Of a stretch of DNA of 64,000 bases, positions 24,910-35,574 are shown one piece after another; positions within the stretch are counted from its first letter, which is position 1; each line of letters starts with the position of its first letter. The translations under genes were made by a program, and so were the position numbers. This stretch comes from Takifugu bimaculatus (lineage: Eukaryota > Chordata > Actinopteri > Tetraodontiformes > Tetraodontidae): assembly GCA_004026145.2 (NCBI GenBank), contig CP034996.1, positions 7,229,391 through 7,293,390 on the forward strand, read 5' to 3'. The notes beneath the pieces are model-generated. The model did no database searches, had not been told where the DNA came from, and saw nothing but the letters and a program-made list of their open reading frames with translations.

Positions 24910-26207
24910 CAGGATTTTTCAACCTTTTTGAGTCACAGCAAATGTTATACAAAAAATCCCACACCGCCAACCAAAAATATTATGAAATGCCACTTTTTAG
25001 CCTAATAATAAGAATATAGTCTATTTATACTCAATGTGAAATATGAACCTAGATACACACAAAGCTGTTATCCAGGGAGCAGTTGAAGCCAGGTACAAAT
25101 GAAGCTCGAAATCTTTGACAGATTGGGGAACTCCTTCGCAGCAGTCACCCAAAAACTGTCCAGTGGGTCAGCGAAGCTTAGCTTTAAACTACGATTAATT
25201 GTTAGCTCCTCCTGCTCCTATAAAGTCACTTCCTTCCCTTAAACGGATATGGGTTACTAACCCAGTCAAGGGATTCAGTAAAGACTGGAGGAAAATTAAA
25301 AGAACGTTTCTCCTTGGGAGTTGGCAAATCTTTACCCCACCCCCCACCCCCAAAATGGCAGTGACTTGCAAAAAAAAATTTTTTCATTGCAGTCTTCATT
25401 AACAAAACATACATTGGCCAAGAGTTGTACATCAATGTACCACCAATGTCCATGAACTCGTCAAGTTCCAAAGCAAATTCCTTCTTCAATCAATCAATCA
25501 ATCGATCAATCAATTTTTATTTATATAGCGTCTTTTACAATCAAAATTGTTTCTAGGCGCTTTCCAGAATCCCAGGGCCTGACCCCAGAAAAACTTCACA
25601 AGAAATAGCATCACTTCTTGATGCAAAACCTTTCCAAAATAACATTTTTAATGCCTGCAGACACGTCATCAATTTGTTTGGCAATAGTGTTATCTGAGTG
25701 GGGTTATTTCTTTTACCACATCAACACTGAGCATCCAACAACATATTCAGCCACATGGCAGCTAGCTCTGAGGGCTAGCTACCACGCTATTCACCTTTGT
25801 GGTTTGTCTCATAAAAGAGATTTTGGCTTTTGACACTGGCGGACAAAATAGTCCACCTTTTTGCCTTGAAGTGTTTCATTTGGAGATGGTTTTGAAGCTT
25901 ACTTGGGATCATGACACTATTGACTAGTCTTTCACCACACACCAAGCACAACAGAGCTGGTGTCATCACATGTCTGGTGAAAGTAAATGAAAGGTAGTTT
26001 TCGTTGTACTGCCTCTAGCAGCTACCTGCTGCCACTTACCAACATGGAAGAAAATAGGCTTTAAATCCTTTTAAAATGCCTTCACTTGACATGGAATGTT
26101 TTAACATTTTAAGACCAATTAAGTGAAGTTGGCTAATTTTGCACGGCACACCTGACATTATCTCACAGTCCACTAGTATGCCAGGGCGCAGTTGTTGAAA
26201 AACACTG
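24910..26207 (-). mobile_element. hAT transposon (ZBED5-like transposase) remnant
   Basis: The ends caggatttttcaacc and gttgttgaaaaacactg are imperfect inverted repeats with the CAGNG start common in hAT elements. The 8-bp duplication is not preserved (atctacag against atcatatt). Minus-strand coding, in order, shows a BED-type zinc finger (LCLVCGERLVNSVMIPSKLQ, then HLQMKH) at 25,940-25,870, a catalytic-core segment FALELDEFMDIGG at 25,480-25,440, and C-terminal sequence near 25,230 (LDWVSNPYPFKG). Frameshifts and a nested L2 tail disrupt it. Domesticated relatives of this transposase family exist in vertebrates, but this copy is broken. Confidence 0.65.
25486..25586 (-). mobile_element. L2 3' terminus, about 100 bp, nested in the hAT element
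   Basis: It starts with a caat/gatc tetranucleotide run (the L2 3' tail on the plus strand as written). The conserved 3' UTR end tttatttatatagcgtcttt and cagaatcccagggcctgacc follow. It is severely 5' truncated. Its place inside the hAT remnant shows that the L2 insertion came later. Confidence 0.75.
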
Positions 26208-26587
26208 ATCATATTAAATGCACATAAATGCACATGTTTTACCGTTTCACTCAACAGTAAATCAGTAAGGAGAATATGAGATTTTCTCTCATATCTGTGA
26301 TTTGGATTTTATTAGTTTGTATTATGTAGAGATTTATATTTAATGTCCAAATGAGGATACAACAGGATTTGTCAAGGATTTTCAGTTTCCAGGTTTCCAT
26401 CATTCAATGTTTCTGGATTTCTGGTCTCCTTTCTTGACTTTGCTGCCAACTTCTGCTGTAGAGGTTGCATGTAAACAGTTATTAAAAAGCTTTTGTGTTG
26501 TCATGATTATTAATGCTTCTGACACGTACTCCTCTATGGATTGATTGGTTGTAAAGATTACAGCCTGGTTTTATTGTTCTTTATGTA
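26208..26587. other. No recognised feature
   Basis: AT-rich spacer between the hAT remnant and the second pogo-like element. Confidence 0.5.
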
Positions 26588-27635
26588 CCGTATTTTCACG
26601 ACCATAAGGCGCACTCTATTAAAAGGCGCAGTCTCAGTTATGGGTGCTCTTTCTGTATTTAAAACATACATAAGGTGCATCGTATTATTAGGCGCATGCT
26701 AAAACATACAGTAAAAATGACAACGGAAGTAAAACAGTGGGTTTCGACACATTTGTTGAACAAAATATTCATTCTTCCGCCACAAAACCATCAAAGTTTT
26801 CATCTTCTGTATCTGAATTAAACAGCTGCACTATTTCAATGTCCAACATCCCGAATTCCTCTTCTTAATCATCTGAATCGGACTCACCGACCGGTTCCGC
26901 TTCAGCGTTGATTTTGTGAAAGCTCTTCCAATACATGAAGACGGTATCATAGCCCATGCGTCTACAATCCACCCGCATATGGTGGCATAACTTGCCCGCC
27001 GCTGCCTCATAGTCTTTGTGAAGGAGTGTTCGCCTTCCGTCATCCAGCGCTCTGTCCGTTTCCGTGGCAGCCGAGAACCACGGTGAACGACGACTTCTCG
27101 TGTCCCGTTGTGCGTATATCGCCACCGTGCTGGTCCCTTTTTCTCCACTTTGTGGGTCAAAGTGATGTTAAAAGTCAAAGGGATCTCATCCATGTTGGTG
27201 ATGTGGCTGGGCGCGGTTATCTTGTCGTGGTAGTAGGTGCGGAAGATGGCCACCCTCTCCTGGTAATCCGCTGGCAGCCGCTGTGCAACAGTTGTCCTCA
27301 CGCGTATGGAGAGATGCCGCCTCCTCATAAAGCGAAAACACTGATTGCTCGATTGCCATTTTTAGCCGCATATTTGATGGCCTGCAGTTTAAAGTAAGCC
27401 TCATTCATACTCGTCTCGCTTGACCGATTTTAGGGGATCCTTACGTATAGGTGTGCCACTAATCGATTGGCGGAGTGCTTACTGTGTGAGTGTTTACTGG
27501 AGTGCACCCACCAAAGGCGCACAGCAGATTTTGGAACTCAGTCCACACACAAGGCGCACCATATTATACGGCGCACCGTTGATTTTTGAGAAAATGTCAG
27601 TGTTTTAGGTGCGCCTTACAGTCGTGAAAACACGG
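26588..27635 (-). mobile_element. pogo/Tigger-like DNA transposon, internally deleted
   Basis: The 1048-bp element is flanked by TA and has the same inverted termini as the copy at 17.8 kb (one base differs in the aaaacacgg end). The minus-strand transposase remnant reads TTVAQRLPADYQERVAIFRT, then ITNMDEIPLTFNITLTHKVE (the DDE-domain start, with the first catalytic aspartate in NMDE). It then jumps to ERWMTEGEHSFTKT and the C-terminal acidic tail, so most of the DDE core is deleted. This copy keeps about 180 bp more of the core than its sister. Confidence 0.85.
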
Positions 27636-29772
27636 TACTGGAATATAGAGTTAATTTAAATAGACCACATACTGTATCTGTAACAATGGTGATTTTGGTG
27701 CAGTTTGGAACACTATTCATCAAAAGGGCTTTAATTATGACATCACCGCAATATGAAATAACTTAATGATAATGTAAATGGATCATCCCTCACAGATTGG
27801 TGTGCGTCTTGTTGGTTCCAATGGTTCCAGTGAATAATTGGCCTGGAGGTGTGTGGAATTGCCATGCTCTGGTGTTTTTGTGAGGTGTTGGCACCCTCTA
27901 CTGCCAGATAATGAGAATACTTTGTACCATCTTCAGGGGCAATCCCATTTAAGATCTGCTAACTTGAAGAAAAAGCTTTGTTTATCCCATCTGCTGGTTG
28001 ACACCTTTTTGCATTTTTGTCTTTTGACTGTGTTGTTTGGCTGGATTCATTTTACAGTGCCTAATGGAGGTATTTAATTTAAAATTGGAATGTACTGATA
28101 TCACTCATAAATGAAAATCCAGTTGGCAATGTGTCGTAACCTTTGTTTGGTGCAGTAGTAGTGGCAATTGCAATTCTGTATGTGATGTAATAGGACACCA
28201 ACTTATACCCTTTTATAATCTTTGTCCTGTCCGGCAGTGAGACATGCGTCTGAATGCCTTTTTGTGTCATACAGATTTTGCTTTGTTAAGGTAAGTCTGC
28301 TGAGCTCAACCTTCCGGAATCAGGAATATTATTTTTTTTATACGAAGTAAATACTGGGCCTACTGGGTGACAACCTTGGCAGGGCAACATGGCTTTGCAA
28401 GCCCCACCTGTCACCAAAGAACACCCTGTGCACCCATAAAACAGAGGCCTGCAGGACATCCTGCCCCAACGGTGCAGAATCAGACCCTGACCAAGGCCAT
28501 TAGAAATAGGGCTAAATTTTTCCCCTCGCACTAAATTATGCGACCAGTGATATTAAAATTCTTCTTGAAGGGATTTGTAGACAGCTAGTATTCTTTCCAA
28601 GCTCCAGTGCCAGGAGAGGGCACAATTTCTGAATATACCTGCCTATTAAATGTAGGATTTGGCTTTCAAAATTGTAATTATCAAAGATAATTATTATTAA
28701 ATAATTGGATCCAAGGATGTTAGATCACCTTGGGGCACCACCCTTCTAAAGAAAAAAAGATACCCAACTCATTAAATCAGTCTAATAAAATATACTAAGT
28801 TGTTAATTTAGCCCTCTGATTAATAATCAGATAGACCCAAAATTATATTAACAAGTAGACGTCATGTTTAAAGGAAACTGAAGTTCTTGACATTGTAGTT
28901 GGCAGCTTTCACTCTTATGTGACACTAAACAGACAGTAGGAATGGCAGAAGCGTGTGTGTGAGCCTGCAAGCGTGCATGTTTGAACAGGGGCTGGTAAGG
29001 CCTTGAGACCAGGAACAAAGATGGAAAGTTGACCAAGATGGCTGTCCATTAAGGGTCCTTGGACAATTTGCTGGCTGATGTCACTTGCATGTGATAAGTG
29101 GTGTGCGTGTCATGAGGTGCCAGGTTAGAGGAAGGATAGTTTAGCATGTAAGAAACCCAGAGACCTCAGAGTCTATGTATTGCAAATTAACTGTTATTAA
29201 CTGAACAATGTGGCAGAGCCAACTAAACTATGACCTGAGTACCGCAACAAAATACATGAGGGCAAAGTACTTTTATTAGCTAGGACCTAGCTGGTGTTTT
29301 CAGTCCTGAAGGAAGCTTACTCTGGTGTTCTGGTCTAACTAACTGATGTGTTGCTATAACTGATGATCCTGTTGAAGTAGCCAAGCTGAGAAAAAAAAAC
29401 AATTCCGGTTCAAAAAAACAGTCTTTGCTGTATGGTCCTGGTGGTATCTGTTAGAGGACAACTGGTTGCTCCTTTAAAGAAGCTTGTTAGCAGCTCCCTG
29501 ATAGCTGGATAGCTAGATGGTTCGTGTTGCTGAGTTTAGCCAGCTGTTTGATGGAAGCCTGTAGTATGTCTTAGCTGTGATAGCTTGTTCATTTCTGCCT
29601 GTGTCATATAATCTAATCGTTTTCCTTATTTCTTTGATGTCAATCCTTTGATGAGTTCATTAAAGCCCATTAAAAGTCATATTTGTTGGGCATAATTTAT
29701 GTGTATTAACTGCAACCTGTGAACCATATTTGGTACTTGTCCATAATTCTGCTGTTTAAAGAATTGTCAAAT
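27636..29772. other. No recognised gene
   Basis: Anonymous sequence upstream of the two-exon gene. Short frames at 27,838, 28,079, 28,286 and 28,848 lack motifs. The last few hundred bases before 29,773 may hold the promoter and 5' UTR of that gene, but no clear TATA box was seen. Confidence 0.5.
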
Positions 29773-29820
29773 ATGGATTCAGGAGATAGCCTCCATCGGG
29801 GTAGAAATCGTGAGTATAAT

Positions 29821-29883
<63 letters not shown>

Positions 29884-31448
29884 TTAGAATGAAATGATTA
29901 CAATTATGCCATTCATGAAAACACTATAGACTGATAATTTTACAAAAGTGAATGCAGCCATGGGGTTCACTTCATTCCTCTAGTGAATATCCCTCCATGT
30001 TGCTCCTGCAAGTTCTCTAGCTCCACTGATTAAGTACCCATGGTTAACTGTCCCAATGTCTATCCTTCTAGTTAGTTATGTCTTTTACATTGTGTCATTG
30101 CTGAAGGTTAAAAAGTAGCAAGCTTGTTTTCATAATACAAGAAGAAGAAAGCACAGATACAGTTGTAGAAACACAGAGAATAAAAGTTAAAAAAATTCAA
30201 AAGTATTCAAAGTATTTGCACTTTGTTACTTCCCACCTTTGGTTAATACAAACGTTCAATCCCACCACCTGCTTACTAAAGTTCATACTATTTTCCATGA
30301 ACAGTTATTCTGCATTCAGTGTGTGAATGCGCACTCATGAAAAACATAACACAAATTTAAATTGTAATGTAGAATAATTGTAAATATAAATGTAAATATT
30401 CATTTACCATCCTAAATATAGTTAATGCATTGGATCTTGATCGAAAGAATTGCTCTGTTAATAATAACAGGAATATAATAAAATCATAATAACTTCTATT
30501 TAAATTGTCACTGAGAAATGTAATTTAATTGTATATGATATCCTGATAGATTTTATTTTCTGTCTCTCAGGCATACAAATTAGGTTAATCAATCTCCCAC
30601 GTGGTGAAAACATACGAGATGCCCGAATTTCCAGGTCACTTCAGTCCTGGCTTGAGTCATATCTTCCTCATGGATTTGGCACAGATTTTGTCTATCTTGA
30701 CAACAGGGTAACTATAGACATTAATTTTGAAAGTGAGGCTGGCAATAACCTAAATCAAGCGAATGATCCTGGTAGTTCTGCAGTTGATCCTTCATCAAGA
30801 GTTTCAGGCCAATCTAGCCCTGGCAATGCTGAAACCTCTGACATAACTATATCTGAAAATGACATTGAAAACAATCCAGTCTCAAATGAGGGTGTTAGTG
30901 CTGAAGAATCTGAAGTAGAACTACCAAGAACATCAAGGAGAAGGATGAGGAAAGTAAATCGAAAGTGTGTAGTTCAGCATACTAGAGATACTAGTTCTGA
31001 AAATGAAGAACATGCTCGCCCATTAAAGAGAAGAAGACAGAGAGGTCCAGCTGTAAATGTGACTGCAGAGAATTCTGAACTGCCGACTCCATCGCAGACA
31101 AGAAAAGAATTGGCTGGTAGAACAAGAGAAGGTGGTAAGAAAACAATACCTAAAACAACCAGATCAAGAAAAGCTGACAAAAGTCAGGATTCTGTAGTAG
31201 AACCTGCCCATGGTCAACCAAAAAGTAAAAAGAATAAAGCTCCAGTTCAAAACGGAAGCTTGCCCCCTAAAGACTCTGTAGGGAAAACTGTCTCTGGTCC
31301 ATCAAGAAAAAGAAAAAAAGAAGATGGCAATAAAAGAAAGAATGTTACTTTTCAAAACAGGCATCCAGTTGAAGAATCGGAGTGTTCTGATGATGAACTT
31401 GTACCTTGTCAGCCAAGAAAAAGACCAAGAAAACAAAAGAAAAAGTGA
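29773..31448 (+). CDS. Two-exon gene for an unrecognised basic nuclear-type protein (304 aa)
   Basis: Exon 1 (29,773-29,809) is ATG in a good context (A at -3, G at +4), 12 codons and one base, ending at donor C|GTGAGT. Exon 2 (30,571-31,448) follows acceptor TCTGTCTCTCAG. The split codon C|GC closes exactly and the joined frame (37 + 878 bases) is 305 codons including TGA. Residues 13-65 look folded (IQIRLINLPRGENIRDARIS, then LQSWLESYLPHGFGTDFVYL). Residues 66-135 are acidic and serine-rich. The C-terminal half is lysine/arginine-rich with NLS-like clusters (KRRRQRG, RKRKKE, RKRPRKQKKK at the end). AATAAA lies 54 bases after the stop. There is no similarity to the transposons around it. A nuclear chromatin- or DNA-associated protein is my inference; I cannot name the family. 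A single-exon reading would start only at 30,945. Confidence 0.6.
29822..29880. repeat. (CA)n microsatellite next to a splice donor
   Basis: About 29 uninterrupted CA units start 12 bases into the intron of the two-exon gene. Intronic CA runs close to donors can bind hnRNP L and influence splicing, so the position is of interest. Length is likely polymorphic. Confidence 0.95.
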
Positions 31449-31501
31449 ATTATCTTTTTTGACAGAGAGGAATCTGCTTGAAAACCTCTGAAAAGAAAGG
31501 A

Positions 31502-31507
31502 AATAAA
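31502..31507 (+). promoter_or_regulatory. Polyadenylation signal AATAAA
   Basis: A canonical AATAAA, followed by a second overlapping AATAAAT, 54 bases after the stop codon of the two-exon gene. It suggests a short 3' UTR. Confidence 0.5.
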
Positions 31508-31508
31508 T

Positions 31509-32149
31509 AAATGAGCCCCAGCAGATGAGTAAAATCTAAACCAGGTGCTTATAGGATACACTCAGGAGAACCTGATTTGAAAGAAAAGCGAATTAATAGT
31601 AAAGAAAAAATATAAAAAAATAAAACAAAAATGACATTTGTCTAATGTTGCAGCGTGCAGATTTGGATTTTTCACACTAAACTCCTTCATTCTGTGTAGC
31701 TAAATCCATGCATTTGCACATTTATTTTGTCAAACATTTTCCAGTTTTCCTTTTTAAATGAATGTTTTAATAGCTGAGTGATTTTTGCTTTGAGGTGAAC
31801 ACTATGATGTGGTGATAAGCTGTTCTTAAAAAAAAAAAATTCTAAACATGTGCAATCTGTACTGTGAAGAGAGGTACTTTCAGTCATTTTTAATTGTGAT
31901 TTCATTATCTTTGGACACTGTTTGGAGTTGGTGATGGTCTGTTAGTTTTCTAATATAGACTGATCCACTTGGTCCCCAAATCTCTTTTCATCAAAACATA
32001 TTACTGTAACTTTGTTTCATTGATGATGTACAATCATAATATTACTTCAATACCACTAGAGCCTGATTTCATTTAATTCCATTCCAAACTTTTTTAAATG
32101 CTCAGGACCCATTGAAAACCTTCATTTGCAAGTGCACAACACAAAACAA
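31509..32149. other. No recognised feature
   Basis: AT-rich DNA between the two-exon gene and a LINE remnant. It includes further A-rich AATAAA-like sites near 31,610-31,625. Confidence 0.5.
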
Positions 32150-32493
32150 ATAGACAAAAAGATTTTACAATAAAACAGAGAACATATTTAACACCGCTGA
32201 GGAACAAGCATAAATTTGTTTACAAATAGTGGAGAAACCAATTTTAAGGTTTTTGCAACGATTTCCAAGACTTTGCAGCAGAACTGGAAAAGACACACGG
32301 GTCTGTTCAACAGTAAGGGACCCCAAGAAGACACCAATTATTTTGCTGAGTAGGATAGTGTGGGATGCCAAAATAACAAAACAGTTGTATTCAGGAGGTA
32401 TGTGAAGAAGTGCATTAAAAATAATGAGTAACCAGTTAGCCTCTGCAAGGGATGGTATACCAGTTGTTATGCTCAAGAGGACTGGCGGTCAAG

Positions 32494-33104
32494 TGTGGCG
32501 GAACCCCAAAGAAGGCCGACAGACACGGGAATTAAAAGTAGCTCAGACGATTTTAATGAAACAAAAAAGGACAGGAGGGACGAAACTAAATGAGGAGGGA
32601 GGCCGAGACAAACTATGGGGGGCGTGGGGGAATGTCTTGGATGCGGCAGACGAACCAAGTCCGAGATCCGGGGGCGAGAGTCCGCGGGGGAGTCCAAGTG
32701 TCCAGAGGCCAGGGGAAATCCGTCCGAGGAAGGGGAAGAGGAAGAGGGCAGAGGAGGAGGAGCTAGGAAGGTTGCAGAGGAGCAGGGGGAGACGCTGGAG
32801 AATGCTGGGAGACGCAGGGAGACACGGAGAGGCGCTGGGAGTCGCTGGGAGTCGCTGGGAGACGCAGGGAGACACAGGGAGACACAGGGAGGCGCTGGGG
32901 GTTGCTGGGGATCGCTGGGGATCGCTGGGTCGACGGTACGTGTTGCCAAAACACCAGTTAGCTCAAGCACTGGCCTGAGTGCAGAGGGGCCTTTTATGGG
33001 TGCAGAGTCGTTTGGGCGGATTGGGTGCAGCTGGAGGAGAGGGCACGGGTGGTAGTGGTTGAGCTGATTGCACAGGAGGAGGTGGGGCCAGAGTAGGAGT
33101 CACA
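32494..33104 (-). mobile_element. LTR-like GC-rich insertion with an internal minisatellite
   Basis: The 611-bp block begins TGTGGCGGAACC and ends GGAGTCACA (TG...CA). On the minus strand it has CATAAAAGG (TATA-like) at about 32,993 and CATTAAAA (possible poly(A) signal) near 32,556, an order that fits U3-R-U5. It sits inside a LINE remnant. No matching target duplication is visible (tcaag against acacc), so the call as a solo LTR is tentative. Apparent long open frames on both strands come from the repeats and GC bias. Confidence 0.4.
32790..32936. repeat. Minisatellite of about 10-bp units
   Basis: Tandem variants of gctgggagac, cagggagaca and ctggggatcg in runs, about 14 units. It lies within the LTR-like block. 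Confidence 0.85.
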
Positions 33105-33689
33105 ACACCAGTATAGCTACATAAAGGGCAGTGATGGGTGTCATAGCAGCCACCTGTAATAAATTTTAGTGCAGCATAATAGACAGAGTCCAGATGTTTT
33201 ACAGTTAAAGCAACTGAATGACTGCAAATTACATAACCATAATTTAAAATGGAAGAGTTGCTTCCACAATCCTTTACCTAAAAAGCATTACAAAACAAGT
33301 TATTTCTGTACATTAAACCAATCTTTCCATGCAGCTTGAAGGCACGATGATAATAGAAAATTTGTAGTCTATTCAAATTCCCAATTATTTATATTCTAAC
33401 AACTTTTCAATATGCAAAGCATTTATTGAAGAAATTGAAATGTTCTCATTAACAATTTCAGAATTTGAACATAAATTTAGACTTGTCTGTATTTAGAACA
33501 AGTTTAGCTTTAAGCAAAGTCGACTGAAGGTTAATTATATCATATGTATAGAAGTAACCGTTTTTTAGTTCAAAGGTAAAATCCTTCATGTATAAACTAA
33601 ACTGGACTGGTCCCAAAACTGAACCCTCTGGTACACATAGATGTCGATAGTGAGATTTCTTTACAGTATTGTTGTGATGGAATCAGAAT

Positions 33690-34464
33690 ACTCTTGAATC
33701 CACAATGCATAGACTCATGTTTAAGGAAAAATTATAACTTTGGAGTGTTTGTTGCGTGACCAGGGAAAACAAATTAATATCTAAAGCCAACACCTCCTTA
33801 GGCTCTTCTAAAAGTTTGGTGGGCATGTTTGCCTTAAAAAACCTCAGAGGATAATCTAATAGTAGTAGCGGAGGTAGAGGCTCAGCCCTCTGGGGTTCCT
33901 CCATCTACTGGTGAGCCTCCCCTTTTTGCCGAAGAAGACAGGGTGCTAGGAAATGACCAGGCTCACTGCAGTAGATGCAACAATGGGGATTCTTTTGACG
34001 GCGACATTCTGCAGGAATGCATCAGCTCTCAAGAATTGTGTAGGTAGAAGATGAGAACCTAGAGCTGTGGTTGCCTTCGAGGGGACGGCCTCTAGTGCAG
34101 AGGTTGGACAGTTGACTTTTGGGTTGGTCCGCAGCTGTAGGGAATATTCCATTCTCCCCATTCTATCTATCTGTCTCTCACACAACCAGTTGTCTAGACA
34201 GACTGTCAAGGTATTTAACTCCTTCATGGACTGAGTCTCATCATGAACGGCCAGCTCATCCTTAATTGAATCAGAGAGGCCCATACAATAGGTGAATAGT
34301 TTAAAGAGGGCAGTGAGAACCACCAGGGTATTTCCCTGAGTGCCACTTCCTTCACAATGTTACATTGGGAGATTGAGGAAGTCATAGACCCAATGTAGAA
34401 GGCGCACTTCACAGTCTTCTTTCCTGCAGAGGACTGGACAGCCACCTGGTCAACACTCACCTCA
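33690..34464 (-). mobile_element. Ty3/gypsy gag fragment with CCHC zinc knuckle
   Basis: On the minus strand the capsid C-terminal part reads LSDSIKDELAVHDETQSMKE and LDNWLCERQIDR at about 34,280-34,160. A CX2CX4HX4C knuckle (CIYCSEPGHFLAPC) follows at 33,985-33,940, ending in RQKGEAHQ. The protease and pol that should follow are not recognisable below 33,900. An L2 tail abuts the fragment at 34,465. It is a dead remnant, of a different type from the Gmr1-like element at 50 kb. Confidence 0.7.
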
Positions 34465-34894
34465 GATCAATCGATCGATCAATCGATCAAGCAATCAATC
34501 AATCAATCTTTATTTATATAGCATCTGTTACAATCAAAATTGTTTCTAGGTGCTTTACCGAATCCCAGGGCCTGACCCCAGACAAGCAACAGTGGCAAGG
34601 AAAAACTCCCCTTTAACAGGAAGAAACCTTGAGCAGGACCAGGCTCATATAGGGGGACCCTCCTGCTGATGGTCGGCTGGGCAGAGAGAGAGGATAAGGG
34701 AGAGGACAGGTAGAGGAGAGAATAGGTAGGAGAGGAGAGGCATAGAGCATAGAAATACATACAAAAAGTTGCAGTCCAAATCTCACCGTGTATGAAAGTT
34801 AATAAGAAACAGCATAATCTTTCATATGGCGGCAATACCTGTAGATTAATAGGAGGGGGGGTGGGTGCAAAAAATACACAAGAAATAACATATG
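34465..34894 (-). mobile_element. L2 3' UTR fragment
   Basis: A gatc/caat tetranucleotide run (34,465-34,507) leads into the conserved L2 3' end (tttatttatatagcatctgt) and about 380 bp of 3' UTR, homologous to 4.87-5.27 kb and 53.4-53.6 kb. The AGGAG region exists here only as a short gaggagagg run near 34,730. Confidence 0.8.
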
Positions 34895-35574
34895 GGGAAA
34901 CAGCAGTTAAAGCAGAAGCTGTTGTCAGGTGAGCAACTGCAGTAAACTGGGAAGCTGACTCTTCATCATTCGCTTCTATTGGAATAACAGACACCACAGC
35001 GGGTCAACTTAGTGACCACTGACAGAGGTTTGAAGTGATTACAAAGCTCCAGGCCTGATTTGAATCCAGAAGCTTAAGCTTTTCTAGCACCTTAGGCCAC
35101 AGCCACCCAAGCTGGCAATGGTGCTGTTGGGGTGGAACAGGGGACTGTTGGAATCTTACACTCAGCGTCAGAGATGGCTCTAATGTCAGGGAGCATGCAG
35201 AGGACACATTTTCTTGTGTTGGCTTTGTTGTTGCTTCCTGGCTGTCTGCGGAAAGTGAGTCATAGGCCATGATATCTTCATGCCTGTTCCTCTCCAGATC
35301 CGATTCATGTCTCCAGTCAGTGCTACACAGGCAATTTACAGGTGACAAATAAATCGTCCCCTCTAGCCCTCTGAAAGAGATCTCCTCCACCTTCAACCAG
35401 CAGGCATTTGCTAAACATAATAGGTTTTGCTGCTGTGTTTCCAGATTTTTTTCATATTTGTTTCAAAATCACATATCCTGAACTCACATTTAGACTCTGC
35501 TAATTGAATGAGCAGGTTCCTTATTTATTCTGAACTCCTGAGAATTCTAATTACTCATTACCCAGGTCCTCATA
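34895..35574. other. Unassigned sequence between L2 tail and Rex1-like LINE
   Basis: A 130-codon minus-strand frame (35,004-35,396) is open but has no recognised domain. It could be part of the gag-containing element at 33.7-34.5 kb, split by the L2 insertion. Confidence 0.4.

Larger units (their letters stand above)
32150..33650 (-). mobile_element. Decayed LINE (C-terminal RT region), split by an LTR-like block
   Basis: On the minus strand, broken frames on both sides of 32,494-33,104 read as one RT tail. On the 5' side is FITGGCYDTHHCPLC near 33,130. On the 3' side is ANWLLIIFNALLHIPPEYN near 32,430, followed by a 103-codon frame to 32,165. Further 5', near 33,620, GPVQF-like coding follows a degenerate PxG motif. 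Numerous stops are present. The clade is undetermined. The continuity across the block supports a later insertion. Confidence 0.5.

Noticed and set aside
32424..33055. Long frames (146-184 codons) on both strands
   Set aside because: GC bias and the decamer minisatellite in the LTR-like block keep many frames open. No motifs, and the frames shadow each other.
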